A program made the translations under genes and the position numbers. The notes beneath the pieces were generated by a model. It saw nothing but the letters and a program-made list of their open reading frames with translations. It was not told the origin of the DNA and searched no databases. This document shows, one piece after another, positions 8,429 to 18,673 of a stretch of DNA of 64,000 nt. The DNA is from Gammaproteobacteria bacterium. Its GTDB lineage: Bacteria > Pseudomonadota > Gammaproteobacteria > SZUA-229. The stretch lies in assembly GCA_029882395.1 (NCBI GenBank), contig JAOUKT010000005.1, positions 25,485-89,484 of the forward strand, read 5' to 3'. Numbering within the stretch: the stretch's first letter is position 1; the number at the start of each line of letters is the position of its first letter.

Positions 8429-10576
8429 TTATGCATCCGTTTTAAGCCAGCGGGCAACAGTGCTTTGCAGCTGATCAAGTGTATAGGGTTTTGATAAGTA
8501 ATCGTCCATGCCGCTGGCAAGACAGTCTTCTTTATCGCCCTCAAGTGCGTTGGCTGTAATCGCAATAATAGGTGTGCGGGCTTTTGATAAGCGTTGTTCA
8601 ATCTCGCGTATGGCAGAGCTGGCTTCGAAACCATTCATAACCGGCATCTGGCAGTCCATTAATATCAGCTCGTAGGTGTTTTCTAAAAACAAATCGATGG
8701 CTTCCTGGCCGTTATTGGCAATCTGAGTAACGAAACCCATTTCTGATAGCAGGGCATCGGCAACCGTCTGGTTAACAATATTGTCTTCCACCAGCAAAGC
8801 TGTTTTACCGATGACGCTCAGGCTTTTATCTATTACTTTAGATGACATGGGTTTAGCGGAGGGTGGCAGGGTATTAACAATGGCATTGTAGAGTGCTGAT
8901 TTTCTCACTGGCCGGGTTAGTACTTCTGGATAACGGCTTTGGTTATCAGTCTCATCATTATGGCAGCCAGAGCCAAGTAAAATAACAGGAATATTTTTGT
9001 ACTGACTGTCAGACAGACTTTTTCTGACATCAGTCTCAGAGTGTATTGCGGTTAGGCTGTCTAGCAAAATCAGATCAAAGGCTGAGGCCGATGGCTGGTA
9101 ATCGCTTAAGGTGTCGAGTGCTATTGCTGCATCAGCAATTATTTTATGCGGCATTGACCAGCTGTTCAGGTAGGCGCTTAAAATTTGTTGATCTGTTTTA
9201 TTTTCATCGATGATAAGCACATGTGCTGGTTTGATTTGCGATATTTGTTTGTCAGCAGGCGAAACAATATCAAACGGGATGGTTACCGAGAATAATGAAC
9301 CTGTGTTTTTTTGACTTTTTAATTCAAGCCGGCCATTCATTTTTCTGACCAGCTGTTTAGTAATGGTGAGCCCTAAGCCAGTGCCGCCGTATTTTCTTGT
9401 CATGCTGCCATCAGCCTGAGTAAAAGAATCAAATATTTTATCCAGCTTTGATGCCTCGAGACCGATCCCGGTATCTTTAACTTCAAACAGTAGCTCTGTT
9501 GAATCGCCATTTTCAGCTTCGGGCTTAACAGAAACGTATATTTCCCCACGCTCTGTAAACTTGATAGCATTACTGATCAGGTTTGTGAGTATTTGTCTTA
9601 ATCGTGTCGGGTCTGCTTTATATGTTTGTGCAATATCAGGGGAGACATAACAGAACAGTTCAATGCCTTTTTTTTGTGACTGTGAAACAAACAGGCTGGT
9701 TGTTTCTTCTACTAACTCTCCGATATTGACATCTATTTTTTCAAGCCTGAGTTTCCCTGCCTCAATTTTTGAAAAATCGAGTATGTCATTGAGTATGTGT
9801 AAAAGTGTGTTCGCCGAACGGCTGGCTATCTCTGAATACTCTTTTTGTTTCTGGTTTAACGGCGTCATCTTGAGCAGATCCAGTATGCCAATAATGCCGT
9901 TCATTGGTGTGCGTATTTCATGGCTCATATTTGCCAGAAACATTGATTTTGTAGCGGAGGCTGTTTCGGCATTGTTTTTTGCAACCGATAATTCCGCTGA
10001 ACTGTTGATCAGCTGGCTTAAGTCCTTATTGCGGATGGCTGCGGATAACAAAACAACTGCACCGATAAGCAGTTGCTGCAAAAAAGGGATGATGAGTAAA
10101 TCGAATGCCAGCTGATCGGCCAGCAATGGCAGGCTGATAAAAAAAAGTAAATTGATAAGCCAGAATGTTAAAACGACCGGCAGGGGTAACCACAAACTGC
10201 CTAGTAAGACCGGCAGCGACATCCAGGAAGACTGGTACATGACGGCATAAATTGAATACTCGGAAAGCTGGAAAAGTTCAATGTAAGGAGGAATATAAAG
10301 CGCAAATATCGCAAGAATGCCGCCGAATATAAAATAGCTTGAACGGCTAAGAATGTAGGCCGCTACCATCACAAGAAATAACAGCTGTACCGAGAGCTGT
10401 TCAGTTGCGGTTGCTACAGGTGCGAAAAAACCGCCTACAGCCGTAATCACTATTAAGGGTATGCACAACGCTGCCAGTAACACGGCGCGGCGCCGGTCTT
10501 CTGTGGACCGGAGCGTCTTGTGTGGTGCTGTGGCAAGTTTCCATAAAGCCTGTAGATAAGCTGTAAAAAAGGGCAT
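8429..10576 (-). CDS. Hybrid sensor histidine kinase with two receiver domains
   Basis: Membrane-bound hybrid kinase of 715 residues. Several hydrophobic helices fill about residues 25-175. They are followed by a HisKA domain with phosphoacceptor His219 ([11 protein letters not shown]), a HATPase domain with the N box ([12 protein letters not shown]) and DTGIGLE and GGTGLGL boxes, a first receiver domain around 448-565 and a second around 590-712 with Asp641 ([11 protein letters not shown]). The first receiver keeps an acidic pair and Asp506 but has Arg where the conserved Lys is expected (TRPV), so it may be a weak or regulatory module. There is no HPt domain, so an external phosphotransfer protein is expected. 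The membrane part is not a typical periplasmic sensor. Confidence 0.9.
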   Translation of the reverse strand: MPFFTAYLQALWKLATAPHKTLRSTEDRRRAVLLAALCIPLIVITAVGGFFAPVATATEQLSVQLLFLVMVAAYILSRSSYFIFGGILAIFALYIPPYIELFQLSEYSIYAVMYQSSWMSLPVLLGSLWLPLPVVLTFWLINLLFFISLPLLADQLAFDLLIIPFLQQLLIGAVVLLSAAIRNKDLSQLINSSAELSVAKNNAETASATKSMFLANMSHEIRTPMNGIIGILDLLKMTPLNQKQKEYSEIASRSANTLLHILNDILDFSKIEAGKLRLEKIDVNIGELVEETTSLFVSQSQKKGIELFCYVSPDIAQTYKADPTRLRQILTNLISNAIKFTERGEIYVSVKPEAENGDSTELLFEVKDTGIGLEASKLDKIFDSFTQADGSMTRKYGGTGLGLTITKQLVRKMNGRLELKSQKNTGSLFSVTIPFDIVSPADKQISQIKPAHVLIIDENKTDQQILSAYLNSWSMPHKIIADAAIALDTLSDYQPSASAFDLILLDSLTAIHSETDVRKSLSDSQYKNIPVILLGSGCHNDETDNQSRYPEVLTRPVRKSALYNAIVNTLPPSAKPMSSKVIDKSLSVIGKTALLVEDNIVNQTVADALLSEMGFVTQIANNGQEAIDLFLENTYELILMDCQMPVMNGFEASSAIREIEQRLSKARTPIIAITANALEGDKEDCLASGMDDYLSKPYTLDQLQSTVARWLKTDA

Positions 10577-10709
10577 ATATTCTCTGGTTTATAACGCAAA
10601 TAGGTAGAGCTTTTCTATTTTAAAGCGTCAGATCATTATACCTATAGCAATGAGCCGTCTGCTTAACATCCGTGCCGAGACGCGGATTGTTATGGCAAGT
10701 ATAGCCTGT

Positions 10710-11087
10710 TTATTTCGTTTCTTTCAGCCGTTGTTGCCATTTATACAAATCAGTGCTGGTGTTCACTCTGTCCTTGAGTTGCAGGCTGGCTCTGTACTCT
10801 GACGAGTTTTTTTCTTTACTGCATTTTTTCACATCAGCGGTGACAAAGAACTGTTCATTAGACTGCGTATCCGTGATACAAAGATCGAGCACGCTGTTGA
10901 GAATAATGCTTTCCCGGCTGCTAATGGATATTGTGTTTTTTGAAGTATCAGAAGCTGAAAATAAAAACCGTTTCCCCAGCTTGGCTGGCTCGTCGGACGA
11001 GAATAATATTTTCAGAGCAAATCCGTTATCAGTTAAGATCCCTGCATTGTGTATGTCCTGATCAGCTTTAGAGCTTGTTGTTTGCAT
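10710..11087 (-). CDS. Hypothetical protein, possibly a degenerate PilZ domain
   Basis: Soluble 125-residue protein lying 133 bases upstream of the hybrid-kinase gene on the same strand. The pattern of strands in the middle and the C-terminal helix (STDLYKWQQRL) recall PilZ proteins. The c-di-GMP binding signature RxxxR...D/NxSxxG is not present, only an SRESI stretch and an ITDTQS stretch. I can therefore not claim that it binds c-di-GMP. It could equally be an unrelated small regulator; the proximity to a signalling kinase is the main contextual hint. Confidence 0.45.
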   Translation of the reverse strand: MQTTSSKADQDIHNAGILTDNGFALKILFSSDEPAKLGKRFLFSASDTSKNTISISSRESIILNSVLDLCITDTQSNEQFFVTADVKKCSKEKNSSEYRASLQLKDRVNTSTDLYKWQQRLKETK

Positions 11088-11331
11088 TTGGCACCGTTCG
11101 TTTCAGATCTAGTAGTGGTTAAGATTATAGGTCTTATTTGCGTGCTGAATTCGGCGCCAAGGCATTTTTAACAAAACAGTAACTTTAAAAAAACTGACTT
11201 AATGTTTGTCCTTAAGTGTTGTAACAAATTGATAACCTGAATAATGCATGCTGATGATGCATGAGCCGATTTGTCAGGTTTCTAGCGGTTTTTACCGCTG
11301 CCAGATATACCGGCAAAGCGCAGCCAGTGCA

Positions 11332-12219
11332 TTAACGGTTTTCTGCCAGCTCGGTAAGTAGCTTGATGGTTTTGTTGGTTTTATCGATGAAGTAAGTTTG
11401 TTGGGGTTTTGTCATCAGTTGGCACAGTGTAACGGTCAACTGCGAGATGATATCGGTGTTATTGCTGTTCGCCTTTTCTAAAGCGGCTGACTTCGCATTT
11501 TTAAACTGTCTGAAGAATTTTTTCAAATGATTTTTTTTTGTTTCCGTGTTTTTATCTGCCAGCAATATTTTTTTTATGCCGCTCTGCCACTGCAGTCTGC
11601 GTTTAAGTCTCAGCTCTGCTGAGCCGGTTAAGCGGGCTGCGGCATCTTGTATAATCAGTGTTTGGGATTCGCTTAGAGTGTAAAGCCAGTTTTCATAGTT
11701 TTCTAAAAGTTGTTGTTGATAGTGCTCGAGCCGTTGCTGATTATCGATTTCAATATAGTCTTCACGAAACTCTTGATTAGAATCTTCTATGTTCTCAAAT
11801 AATTCAGCCAGTTGTTGTCTGTTAAGTCGAGGTAACAGCTCTGCCATTTCGTCGTTAAGTTTGTCTGAGACGGCAGTTATGAATTGTTCAAGTTCGCTGA
11901 TTCTCAGTTTAACTTTTTCTTTTGAGGGCTTGTCAACAAGCTCTTTTTGTACCAGAAGCAGCCAGTTAGCATATTGTGTTAGCTGAGTTTTTCGGTGCCA
12001 GTCAAGTAGAGTCAGGACGCGTCTGTCGAGTTCCTTTTCGAGTAGTTGATCGAGCGATACATAATGCTCAACATACTCAGGCAGTACATAATCCAGGTGG
12101 TTGTAAATAATCTTAGAGGAACATGCGGTGATGATGAACAGGCATAAGCCAAAATAAACGTGTTGTGCGCGCACGGCCGAAACCAGATTTAAAGCAGTTA
12201 AGCATGCGTGCTTATTCAT
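11332..12219 (-). CDS. DUF6279 family lipoprotein
   Basis: Envelope lipoprotein of about 295 residues, mostly alpha-helical. The signal peptide ends in FIITACSS, giving a lipidated Cys. The following region (NHLDYVLPEYVEHYVSLD, then DRRVLTLLDWHRKTQL) is typical of the DUF6279 family, whose function is not known. Start choice: AGG at suitable distance favours ATG 12219, while 12225 and 12234 are also in frame. It lies directly behind a small CPXCG-type gene with the coding regions almost touching, so the two are likely co-transcribed. Confidence 0.75.
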   Translation of the reverse strand: MNKHACLTALNLVSAVRAQHVYFGLCLFIITACSSKIIYNHLDYVLPEYVEHYVSLDQLLEKELDRRVLTLLDWHRKTQLTQYANWLLLVQKELVDKPSKEKVKLRISELEQFITAVSDKLNDEMAELLPRLNRQQLAELFENIEDSNQEFREDYIEIDNQQRLEHYQQQLLENYENWLYTLSESQTLIIQDAAARLTGSAELRLKRRLQWQSGIKKILLADKNTETKKNHLKKFFRQFKNAKSAALEKANSNNTDIISQLTVTLCQLMTKPQQTYFIDKTNKTIKLLTELAENR

Positions 12220-12403
12220 TTTCATGCCTGACAACTATACAGGTTTGACGGTCATCAGTGATTGTAATATCGAGGTGAATGGGGCAGCAACACACCTGGC
12301 AGTCTTCGATGTATGATTGTTGAGGCACGGAGCCATCAATTAAAAGCTCTATGACTTCACCACAATAGGGGCACTGAATAGCCATTTCCTGCAGATATTG
12401 CAT
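12212..12403 (-). CDS. CPXCG-motif cysteine-rich protein
   Basis: Small protein of about 63 residues of the CPXCG family. It has a first knuckle IQCPYCGE and a second cysteine cluster EDCQVCCCPIHL, consistent with binding one zinc ion. Function in the family is unknown. ATG 12403 is favoured, since the longer frame begins with TTG and an AGGGAG lies upstream. It overlaps the start of the DUF6279 lipoprotein gene by a few bases, indicating translational coupling. Confidence 0.8.
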   Translation of the reverse strand: MQYLQEMAIQCPYCGEVIELLIDGSVPQQSYIEDCQVCCCPIHLDITITDDRQTCIVVRHENE

Positions 12404-12558
12404 CGTCAATCAGGCTCCCTATAAGCTAATGCCTAAATATAGTGAATAAATCGGATAGAAAGCAATCAATGATTAGCAATCAGCCGCACTAACAACTCAT
12501 AAATCCACTATAATTGCGCTCCAATTTTGACTGTAGTGAGATCCACAAAGGAATTATC

Positions 12559-13806
12559 ATGATATTTTCATCTTTAGATCTGGCACCTGAGATTCAGCAG
12601 GCTCTGGATGCCTGTGGCTACAGCCAAATGACGCCGATTCAGCAACAGGCTATTATTCCGGCACGACGCGGCAAAGACCTGCTGGCAAATGCACAGACAG
12701 GCACCGGCAAGACAGCCGCCTTTGCCGTGCCTGTTTTACAACAAATGCATGACCGTCCTTCGAGCACATCAGCCGGTAGCCCGCGGGCACTGATCCTGAC
12801 ACCAACCCGTGAGCTTGCCGAGCAGCTGTCTGAGACCATTAGCCGTTATGCCCGCTACCTGCCTTTCAGCGTCACTGCTTTTTATGGCGGAGTAAAAATC
12901 AGCGCGCAGCAGAAAAAGATTAAAGCCGGCATCGATATACTGGTCTCTACTCCCGGGCGACTGCTGGAGCATTTAGTACAGTGTAATATCAACCTTGCCA
13001 GTGTTGAATTTGTGGTGCTGGATGAGGCAGATCGCATGCTGGACATGGGTTTCATTGCCGATGTTCAGGCACTGCTGCAAATGACACCGGCAAAACGTCA
13101 AACCTTGTTGTTTTCTGCCACCATGTCGCAGGCCGTTAAAGAGCTGGCCAACAAGTTGCTGAAAAACCACGATGTGATTAGTGTGGCAAAACAAAACGCA
13201 ATTGCCGATACGATTGAGCATGTGCTTTATCCGGTTGAAGAACGCCGCAAAGCAGAATTGTTTGTTGACCTGATTGACGAGCAAAACTGGTTCAAAGTAC
13301 TGGTTTTTACCAGTACCAAAGCGCAGGCCGATACGCTGATGCTTAATCTGAAAAAAGCGCAGATTAAAACAGCATTGTGCCACAGTGATAAAAGCCAGGG
13401 TACACGTCGCCGCGCCATTGCCGATTTTAAAGCCGATAAAGTACAGGTCTTGATCGCAACAGAAGTGGCTGCGCGGGGGCTGGATATTCAGGGTCTGGAA
13501 TATGTAGTGAACTACAATTTACCATATCTGGCTGAAGATTATGTGCACCGGGTAGGGCGTGCTGGCCGTGCCGGCAGCAAAGGTCATGCTATTTCTTTAG
13601 TTAGCCGTGAAGAGGAGCGTTCGCTGGCCAGCATTGAGCGCCTGATTGGCACGCGAATTAAGCGTGTGAAAATGCCGGGCTATGAAGTCGGTGACCGGGA
13701 TGCTATTTTTAAAAATATCGAAAAACACGCACGCCCTGCCCGTAAAAACAAGGCGAGCCAAACGCAGATTATCAAGAACAGTACAACGGCCGGTAAGAAC
13801 AAATAA
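12559..13806 (+). CDS. rhlE: DEAD-box RNA helicase, RhlE type
   Basis: ATP-dependent RNA helicase of 415 residues. Motifs in order: Q motif with Gln28 (MTPIQQQAI), Walker A AQTGTGKT at 45-52, PTRELA, TPGRLLE, DEAD at 155-158, SAT at 186-188, then ARGLDIQ and HRVGRAGR in the second RecA fold. A short basic tail (about residues 385-415) follows, as in RhlE proteins active on ribosomal or structured RNA. The start ATG 12559 has AAAGGAA at ideal spacing; a possible -10 TATAAT at 12509-12514 lies upstream, which rules out the longer frame from 12514. The gene ends before a large palindromic terminator. Confidence 0.92.
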   Translation: MIFSSLDLAPEIQQALDACGYSQMTPIQQQAIIPARRGKDLLANAQTGTGKTAAFAVPVLQQMHDRPSSTSAGSPRALILTPTRELAEQLSETISRYARYLPFSVTAFYGGVKISAQQKKIKAGIDILVSTPGRLLEHLVQCNINLASVEFVVLDEADRMLDMGFIADVQALLQMTPAKRQTLLFSATMSQAVKELANKLLKNHDVISVAKQNAIADTIEHVLYPVEERRKAELFVDLIDEQNWFKVLVFTSTKAQADTLMLNLKKAQIKTALCHSDKSQGTRRRAIADFKADKVQVLIATEVAARGLDIQGLEYVVNYNLPYLAEDYVHRVGRAGRAGSKGHAISLVSREEERSLASIERLIGTRIKRVKMPGYEVGDRDAIFKNIEKHARPARKNKASQTQIIKNSTTAGKNK

Positions 13807-13841
13807 AGCCAGGCGGCAGAGAACGGCATTAATCAAACGCC

Positions 13842-13873
13842 TTAATGCCGCCAGCCCGGGCTGGCGGCATTAA
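13842..13873. terminator. Perfect 32-bp palindrome, bidirectional terminator
   Basis: Bases 13842-13857 are followed immediately by their exact reverse complement to 13873; the arms begin TTAATGCCGCCAGCCC. It sits between two convergent genes and covers the stop codon of the minus-strand gene. GC-rich arms with A/T-rich ends fit a bidirectional intrinsic terminator, although the T tract on either side is short. Confidence 0.7.
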
Positions 13874-14322
13874 ATTGTTTTAGAGCGGATATTTAAAGGT
13901 ATCTGAGGCCGCACAGTGGTGCCAATCTGTCTTTCCAGGCCAGACATATCGATTAATGTATCAAGACTGATAATTTTACCGTCGTCTATCTCCCAGATTG
14001 AAACCGCCGGAAAAGTAATGATTTTATTGCTCGCGGGTATGCCGTAGAAGGCCTTGACAACCGCGCCTAAAAAGCTGACCTGGGTCATCACATGCTGCTT
14101 ATCAGCCATGATAAGCTCAAGTTCAACGGATAAATCGGGAATCGCTTCTCGCAGTACATTGATGAAATCAATGTACTGTTTAGTATCGAGTATTTCATCG
14201 GTGAAGGTGGTTTTGTAAAAGAATCGTTTCGATAAAAAGTCTTTGATTTTACCAAAGTCACCCTTGTTCCACGATAAGTCAAGGTGCTCTAAAACCAGCG
14301 CTTTGTTGTCTGTGCTCGGCAT
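13870..14322 (-). CDS. SnoaL-like / ester cyclase family protein
   Basis: Protein of 150 residues with the NTF2-like (SnoaL) fold. The opening (ALVLEHLDLSWNKGDF), the central YIDFINVLREAIPDLSVELE and the later FPAVSIWEIDDGKIIS are typical of SnoaL-like polyketide cyclase/ester cyclase proteins. Members bind small hydrophobic molecules or isomerise them; no substrate can be inferred. Soluble, no signal peptide. It lies about 100 bases downstream of the LysR gene on the same strand. Its stop codon lies inside the palindromic terminator shared with the helicase gene. Confidence 0.75.
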   Translation of the reverse strand: MPSTDNKALVLEHLDLSWNKGDFGKIKDFLSKRFFYKTTFTDEILDTKQYIDFINVLREAIPDLSVELELIMADKQHVMTQVSFLGAVVKAFYGIPASNKIITFPAVSIWEIDDGKIISLDTLIDMSGLERQIGTTVRPQIPLNIRSKTI

Positions 14323-14425
14323 TAAATGGTCTCTCTACTCGATTTTTTATGCCTATTTTGATACAGCTTGTCTGCTTTGTCACGTCGCCGTTATGCGTTT
14401 TTTAGCAGCCGCTGGCTTGCCGGGC

Positions 14426-15289
14426 TTATATCTTTTCAAGCACATCGATCATCGCCAGGCTGGCTGAAGATAAGCTGCGGTTGCGGTGGTAAACCGCGCC
14501 CAGTTCACGGGACATGTTCACACCCTTAATTTCAAATTCAATCAGCTCGCCATGTATCATGCTTTTGGGTAAAACACCCCAGCCAAGTCCTATCGACACC
14601 ATCATTTTAATGGTTTCTAAATAATTGGTTTCAAGCGCAATCGGCGGCATTTTGCTGAGTGAGAGTTGTTGTTCTATCATCGAGCGGGTAAAGGTTTCAT
14701 GCGAGGGCAAAATAGCAGGGCGGTCGATTAGATCATCGGTACTGATATTCTTCATGCTGGCCAAAGCATGCGTTTTACCAACCACCACCACCAGTGGGTC
14801 GTGCCAGATTACCTGGGTGACCAGGTTTTTCGAAGCTTTACGCGGCAGGGTAACAATGGCCAGCTCAAGCTGGCCGTTTTCTATCATCTCACAAGCCTGT
14901 TCGGAATCCATAAAATGCAGATCAAGTTCGACATTTTCATGCGCACTGCTGAAGGCTCTGAGCACCGGCGGCAGCCGGTGCAGGCCAATATGATGGCTGG
15001 TGGCGAGTTTAAGTTCGCCGCGTAAATGCCCGCTGAGCCCCTGTATGCTCTGATGGCTGCGTTTGATTTCTTCAATAATGTGGCGCGCGCTGGGCAATAG
15101 AATCTTACCGGCCTGTGTCAAAATAATATGCTTGCCTATACGGTCAAACAGACTGGTGCCGTAATCCTGCTCGAGCGCTGCAATGCGTTTGCTGACAGCC
15201 GGTTGAGTCAGGTTTAAAATCGCCGAGGCTTTAGAGAAAGACTGCTGCTCAAACACCGCAATGAAAGCCTGAAGGTTCTGAATGTCCAT
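14426..15289 (-). CDS. LysR-type regulator divergent from leuC
   Basis: LysR-family transcription factor of 287 residues. The N-terminal winged helix-turn-helix spans residues 1-60 (FSKASAILNLTQPAVSKRIA is the recognition region), followed by a periplasmic-binding-like effector domain. It is transcribed away from leuCDB, with a perfect T-N11-A dyad between them, so control of leucine genes and of itself is the natural inference; the same gene arrangement is seen in Pseudomonas-type genomes. The coinducer is unknown, with a leucine-pathway intermediate the obvious guess. Confidence 0.88.
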   Translation of the reverse strand: MDIQNLQAFIAVFEQQSFSKASAILNLTQPAVSKRIAALEQDYGTSLFDRIGKHIILTQAGKILLPSARHIIEEIKRSHQSIQGLSGHLRGELKLATSHHIGLHRLPPVLRAFSSAHENVELDLHFMDSEQACEMIENGQLELAIVTLPRKASKNLVTQVIWHDPLVVVVGKTHALASMKNISTDDLIDRPAILPSHETFTRSMIEQQLSLSKMPPIALETNYLETIKMMVSIGLGWGVLPKSMIHGELIEFEIKGVNMSRELGAVYHRNRSLSSASLAMIDVLEKI

Positions 15290-15309
15290 TAAAAATTAGC
15301 CGCAAGTGT

Positions 15310-15326
15310 TATTCCTGTTAGGAATA
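15310..15326. promoter_or_regulatory. LysR-type operator (T-N11-A dyad)
   Basis: TATTCCTGTTAGGAATA is a near-perfect dyad with the T-N11-A form that LysR proteins bind. It lies 21 bases from the LysR start codon and just upstream of the leuC promoter elements, where an activator site is expected. Confidence 0.65.
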
Positions 15327-15347
15327 GTTTATATGAAAAATATGAAT

Positions 15348-15376
15348 TTGAGTAATTTATTGGTCGAGAGTAGAAT
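15348..15376 (+). promoter_or_regulatory. Likely sigma-70 promoter of leuCDB
   Basis: A -35 TTGAGT (15348-15353) and a -10 TAGAAT (15371-15376) are separated by exactly 17 bases. They lie between the LysR dyad and the leuC ribosome binding site, about 50 bases before the start codon. Confidence 0.55.
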
Positions 15377-15425
15377 CCAAGACCTGTTAGTTTGGCCTGC
15401 AAAAGGGCTGTAAGTGGAGACAAAA

Positions 15426-16829
15426 ATGGCTGCAAGAACGCTTTATGACAAATTATGGGACGCCCATGTGGTACGTACTGAAGACGACGGTACCGCACTG
15501 ATTTACATAGACAGGCATTTAATTCACGAAGTGACCTCACCTCAGGCGTTTGAAGGCCTGCGTATGGCAAACCGAAGCCCCTGGCGCGCGGATTCATTAC
15601 TGGCTGTGCCCGATCATAATGTGCCGACCACGGCCCGCGCTGAGGGCATTACTGATCCGGTGGCTAAGCTGCAGGTGCAGACTTTGGAGCAAAACTGTAA
15701 AGAGTTTGCCATCACAGAATTTAAAATGGACGATATTCGTCAGGGTATCGTGCATGTGATCGGCCCGGAACAAGGCGCGACATTGCCGGGAATGACGGTA
15801 GTCTGCGGTGATTCACATACCTCCACACACGGTGCCTTTGGCGCGCTGGCACACGGTATCGGTACTTCTGAAGTCGAGCATGTGATGGCAACGCAGTGCC
15901 TGATCCAGAAAAAAATGAAAAACATGCTGATTGCTGTCGATGGAAAAACGCCTGCCGGTGTCACCGCCAAAGATATTGTGCTGGCCATCATCGGTAAAAT
16001 CGGTACCGCCGGAGGCACCGGCTACGCGATCGAGTTTGCTGGAGAGGCAATAGCGAATCTTTCAATGGAAGGCCGGATGACGGTTTGCAATATGGCGATT
16101 GAAGGCGGCGCGCGCGCGGGCATGGTCGCGGTTGATCAAACCACGATTGATTATGTCAAAGGCCGTCCCTATGCACCCAGCGGTGAAACATGGCATAAAG
16201 CCGAGGCCGCATGGCGTGATCTGGTGTCTGATCAGGGGGCTCATTTCGACAGCGTGGTGCGCCTCGATGCTGCCGATATTAAACCGCAGGTGACCTGGGG
16301 AACATCGCCAGAAATGGAAGTGGCCGTCGATGCCAATGTGCCCAATCCGGATACCGAGAGCGATGAAGTCAAAGCCAATGGCATGCGTAAGGCGCTGGCC
16401 TATATGGGTTTACAGGCCGGCATGCCGATTACCGAGATTCAGCTCGACAAGGTCTTTATCGGTTCATGCACCAATTCCCGGATCGAGGATATGCGGGCAG
16501 CCGCTGAGGTGGCAAAAGGCCGTAAAGTGGCAGCCAATATTAAGCTGGCGATGGTAGTGCCAGGTTCTGGTCTGGTGAAACAACAGGCCGAAGCAGAAGG
16601 TCTGGATGTGATCTTTAAAGCGGCTGGCTTTGAATGGCGTGAACCGGGATGTTCAATGTGTCTGGCGATGAACGCCGACCGCCTGCAAGCCGGAGAACGC
16701 TGTGCTTCGACTTCGAACCGAAATTTCGAAGGCCGGCAAGGTCAGGGTGGGCGGACTCATCTGGTGAGCCCGGCGATGGCAGCAGCGGCCGCGATAGCCG
16801 GTCATTTTGTCGATGTTAATGAATTATAA
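15426..16829 (+). CDS. leuC: 3-isopropylmalate dehydratase, large subunit
   Basis: Aconitase-superfamily subunit that, with LeuD, isomerises 2-isopropylmalate to 3-isopropylmalate in leucine synthesis. The three [4Fe-4S] ligands are present as Cys348 ([12 protein letters not shown]) and Cys409/Cys412 ([10 protein letters not shown]); the early [14 protein letters not shown] motif is intact. The start is ATG 15426 ([16 protein letters not shown]), which matches LeuC N termini and has GGAG six bases before it; the GTG at 15414 overlaps that ribosome site and is rejected. Length about 467 aa is normal. First gene of leuC-leuD-leuB. Confidence 0.97.
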   Translation: MAARTLYDKLWDAHVVRTEDDGTALIYIDRHLIHEVTSPQAFEGLRMANRSPWRADSLLAVPDHNVPTTARAEGITDPVAKLQVQTLEQNCKEFAITEFKMDDIRQGIVHVIGPEQGATLPGMTVVCGDSHTSTHGAFGALAHGIGTSEVEHVMATQCLIQKKMKNMLIAVDGKTPAGVTAKDIVLAIIGKIGTAGGTGYAIEFAGEAIANLSMEGRMTVCNMAIEGGARAGMVAVDQTTIDYVKGRPYAPSGETWHKAEAAWRDLVSDQGAHFDSVVRLDAADIKPQVTWGTSPEMEVAVDANVPNPDTESDEVKANGMRKALAYMGLQAGMPITEIQLDKVFIGSCTNSRIEDMRAAAEVAKGRKVAANIKLAMVVPGSGLVKQQAEAEGLDVIFKAAGFEWREPGCSMCLAMNADRLQAGERCASTSNRNFEGRQGQGGRTHLVSPAMAAAAAIAGHFVDVNEL

Positions 16830-16841
16830 GGTAACAGGCTG

Positions 16842-17477
16842 ATGCAAAAATTTACTGAAATAAGCGGCATTGTCGCACCGATGGATCGACCCAATGTTGA
16901 TACCGATGCCATTATTCCCAAGCAATATTTAAAATCCATTCAGCGCAGTGGCTTTGGGCCGACGGCATTTGATGACTGGCGTTATCTTGAGCCCGGTGAG
17001 CCGGGCATGGATCATAGCCTGCGCAAACTGAACCCTGATTTCATATTGAATCAAGCACCTTATAACCAGGCCAGTATTTTGCTGGCCAGGGAAAACTTTG
17101 GTTGTGGTTCATCGCGTGAGCACGCCGTCTGGGCGCTGGATGATTTTGGTTTTCGTGCAGTGATTGCGCCCAGTTTCGCCGATATCTTTTTTAATAACAG
17201 TTTTAAAAGCGGCATGTTACCCATTGTGCTGGATGCCGCTATAGTTGATCAGTTATTCAAAGAGGTTGCTGCTGACACCGGTTATCAACTGACGATTAAC
17301 CTCGAGGCACAAAAAATTACCAAACCCAGCGGTGAGGTGATTGAATTTGATGTTGATGCGTTTCGTAAATACTGCTTGTTAAATGGGCTCGATGATATCG
17401 GTTTAACATTGAAACATGCCGATGATATTCGTGCCTATGAAAAGACAAGAAAACAACAGGCTCCGTGGTTGTTCTGA
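16842..17477 (+). CDS. leuD: 3-isopropylmalate dehydratase, small subunit
   Basis: Partner of LeuC, forming the swivelling domain that closes the isomerase active site. Family signatures [19 protein letters not shown] near the N terminus and [16 protein letters not shown] around residue 87 are intact. At 211 residues it is the normal length for proteobacterial LeuD. Twelve bases separate it from leuC, indicating co-transcription and matched output. Confidence 0.97.
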   Translation: MQKFTEISGIVAPMDRPNVDTDAIIPKQYLKSIQRSGFGPTAFDDWRYLEPGEPGMDHSLRKLNPDFILNQAPYNQASILLARENFGCGSSREHAVWALDDFGFRAVIAPSFADIFFNNSFKSGMLPIVLDAAIVDQLFKEVAADTGYQLTINLEAQKITKPSGEVIEFDVDAFRKYCLLNGLDDIGLTLKHADDIRAYEKTRKQQAPWLF

Positions 17478-17531
17478 TTTATATAGATAATAATGCTGAT
17501 AAAAGATATCAGTTTTAATAAGGTTAAAAAC

Positions 17532-18602
17532 ATGACACATAACATTGCAATTTTACCGGGTGACGGCATCGGCCCTGAAATCATCGCAGAAGCGGTTAAA
17601 GTCATTGAGTTTCTGCGCCAACACGCAGGCTTTGATGCCACAATGACGACAGCCCCGGTTGGTGGCGCCGGTTACGATGCGGCTGGCAAGCCGTTACCGG
17701 ATGATACCTTGTCTTTAGTGAAAGCCTGCGATGCCATTTTATTAGGCGCTGTTGGCGGGCCTCAGTATGAAGCCTTGCCGCGTGAAATGCGTCCCGAGCG
17801 GGGTTTATTAGGCCTGCGTTCAGAGCTGGCATTGTTTTCAAATTTGCGACCTGCGATTTTATACCCGCAGCTGGCCGACGCCTCATCTTTAAAACCTGAA
17901 ATCGTCGCGGGTCTGGATATCATGATCGTGCGTGAATTAACCGGCGGCATCTATTTCGGCCAGCCGCGTGAAATCACCGAAAAAGACGGTGAGCGTTACG
18001 CCTATAACACGGCCGGTTATAAAGAAAGTGAAATAGAGCGCATTGGCCGTTCGGCTTTTGATATTGCCATGAAACGCGACAAACGTGTTTGCTCGGTGGA
18101 TAAAGCCAATGTGCTGGAAGTATCAGAGTTATGGCGTGAAGTGATGGAAAACGTGGCGAAGGATTACCCTGAAGTTGAGTTAAGCCATATGTATGTCGAT
18201 AACGCTGCAATGCAGCTGGTTAAATGGCCAAAGCAGTTTGATGTGATGGTGACCAGTAACCTGTTTGGTGATGTATTGTCCGATTGTGCGGCGATGTTAA
18301 CCGGTTCAATTGGCATGCTGCCGTCGGCTTCTCTGGATGCCAATGGCAAAGGCATGTACGAGCCGATACATGGCTCGGCACCGGATATTGCCGGCATGGG
18401 GGTGGCAAACCCATTGGCAACCATTTTATCAGTGGCGATGATGCTGCGTTATTCATTGAATGAAGAGGCGCTGGCACAGCGCATCGAAGCGGCTGTCGGT
18501 AAGGTGCTGGATCAGGGCTTACGCACAGCAGACATCATGTCAGATGGCTGCACCGAAGTGAATACAATGGCCATGGGTGATGCGGTGGTCGCGGCACTTT
18601 AA
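17532..18602 (+). CDS. leuB: 3-isopropylmalate dehydrogenase
   Basis: NAD-dependent oxidative decarboxylase producing 2-oxoisocaproate, third step of leucine synthesis. It opens with the family sequence [13 protein letters not shown], carries [13 protein letters not shown] around residue 135 and the NLFGDVLSD and GSAPDIAG signatures in the second half. ATG 17532 is chosen because LeuB proteins start directly before the first strand; the upstream ATG 17493 would add 13 residues without support. The gene is 54 bases behind leuD in the same operon. Confidence 0.97.
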   Translation: MTHNIAILPGDGIGPEIIAEAVKVIEFLRQHAGFDATMTTAPVGGAGYDAAGKPLPDDTLSLVKACDAILLGAVGGPQYEALPREMRPERGLLGLRSELALFSNLRPAILYPQLADASSLKPEIVAGLDIMIVRELTGGIYFGQPREITEKDGERYAYNTAGYKESEIERIGRSAFDIAMKRDKRVCSVDKANVLEVSELWREVMENVAKDYPEVELSHMYVDNAAMQLVKWPKQFDVMVTSNLFGDVLSDCAAMLTGSIGMLPSASLDANGKGMYEPIHGSAPDIAGMGVANPLATILSVAMMLRYSLNEEALAQRIEAAVGKVLDQGLRTADIMSDGCTEVNTMAMGDAVVAAL

Positions 18603-18673
18603 TACAATCATCACAGAGAATTAGTCGTTATTTTTAGCTGGGTAACAGCAATACATTTAAAAAGGGTTAGATC

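Noticed and set aside
12514..12558. Upstream extension of the helicase frame
   Set aside because: It coincides with the probable -10 box, and the ATG at 12559 has a strong ribosome site.
15290..15425. Leucine leader-peptide attenuator
   Set aside because: No short frame with a Leu run and no terminator hairpin; the LysR dyad explains control better.
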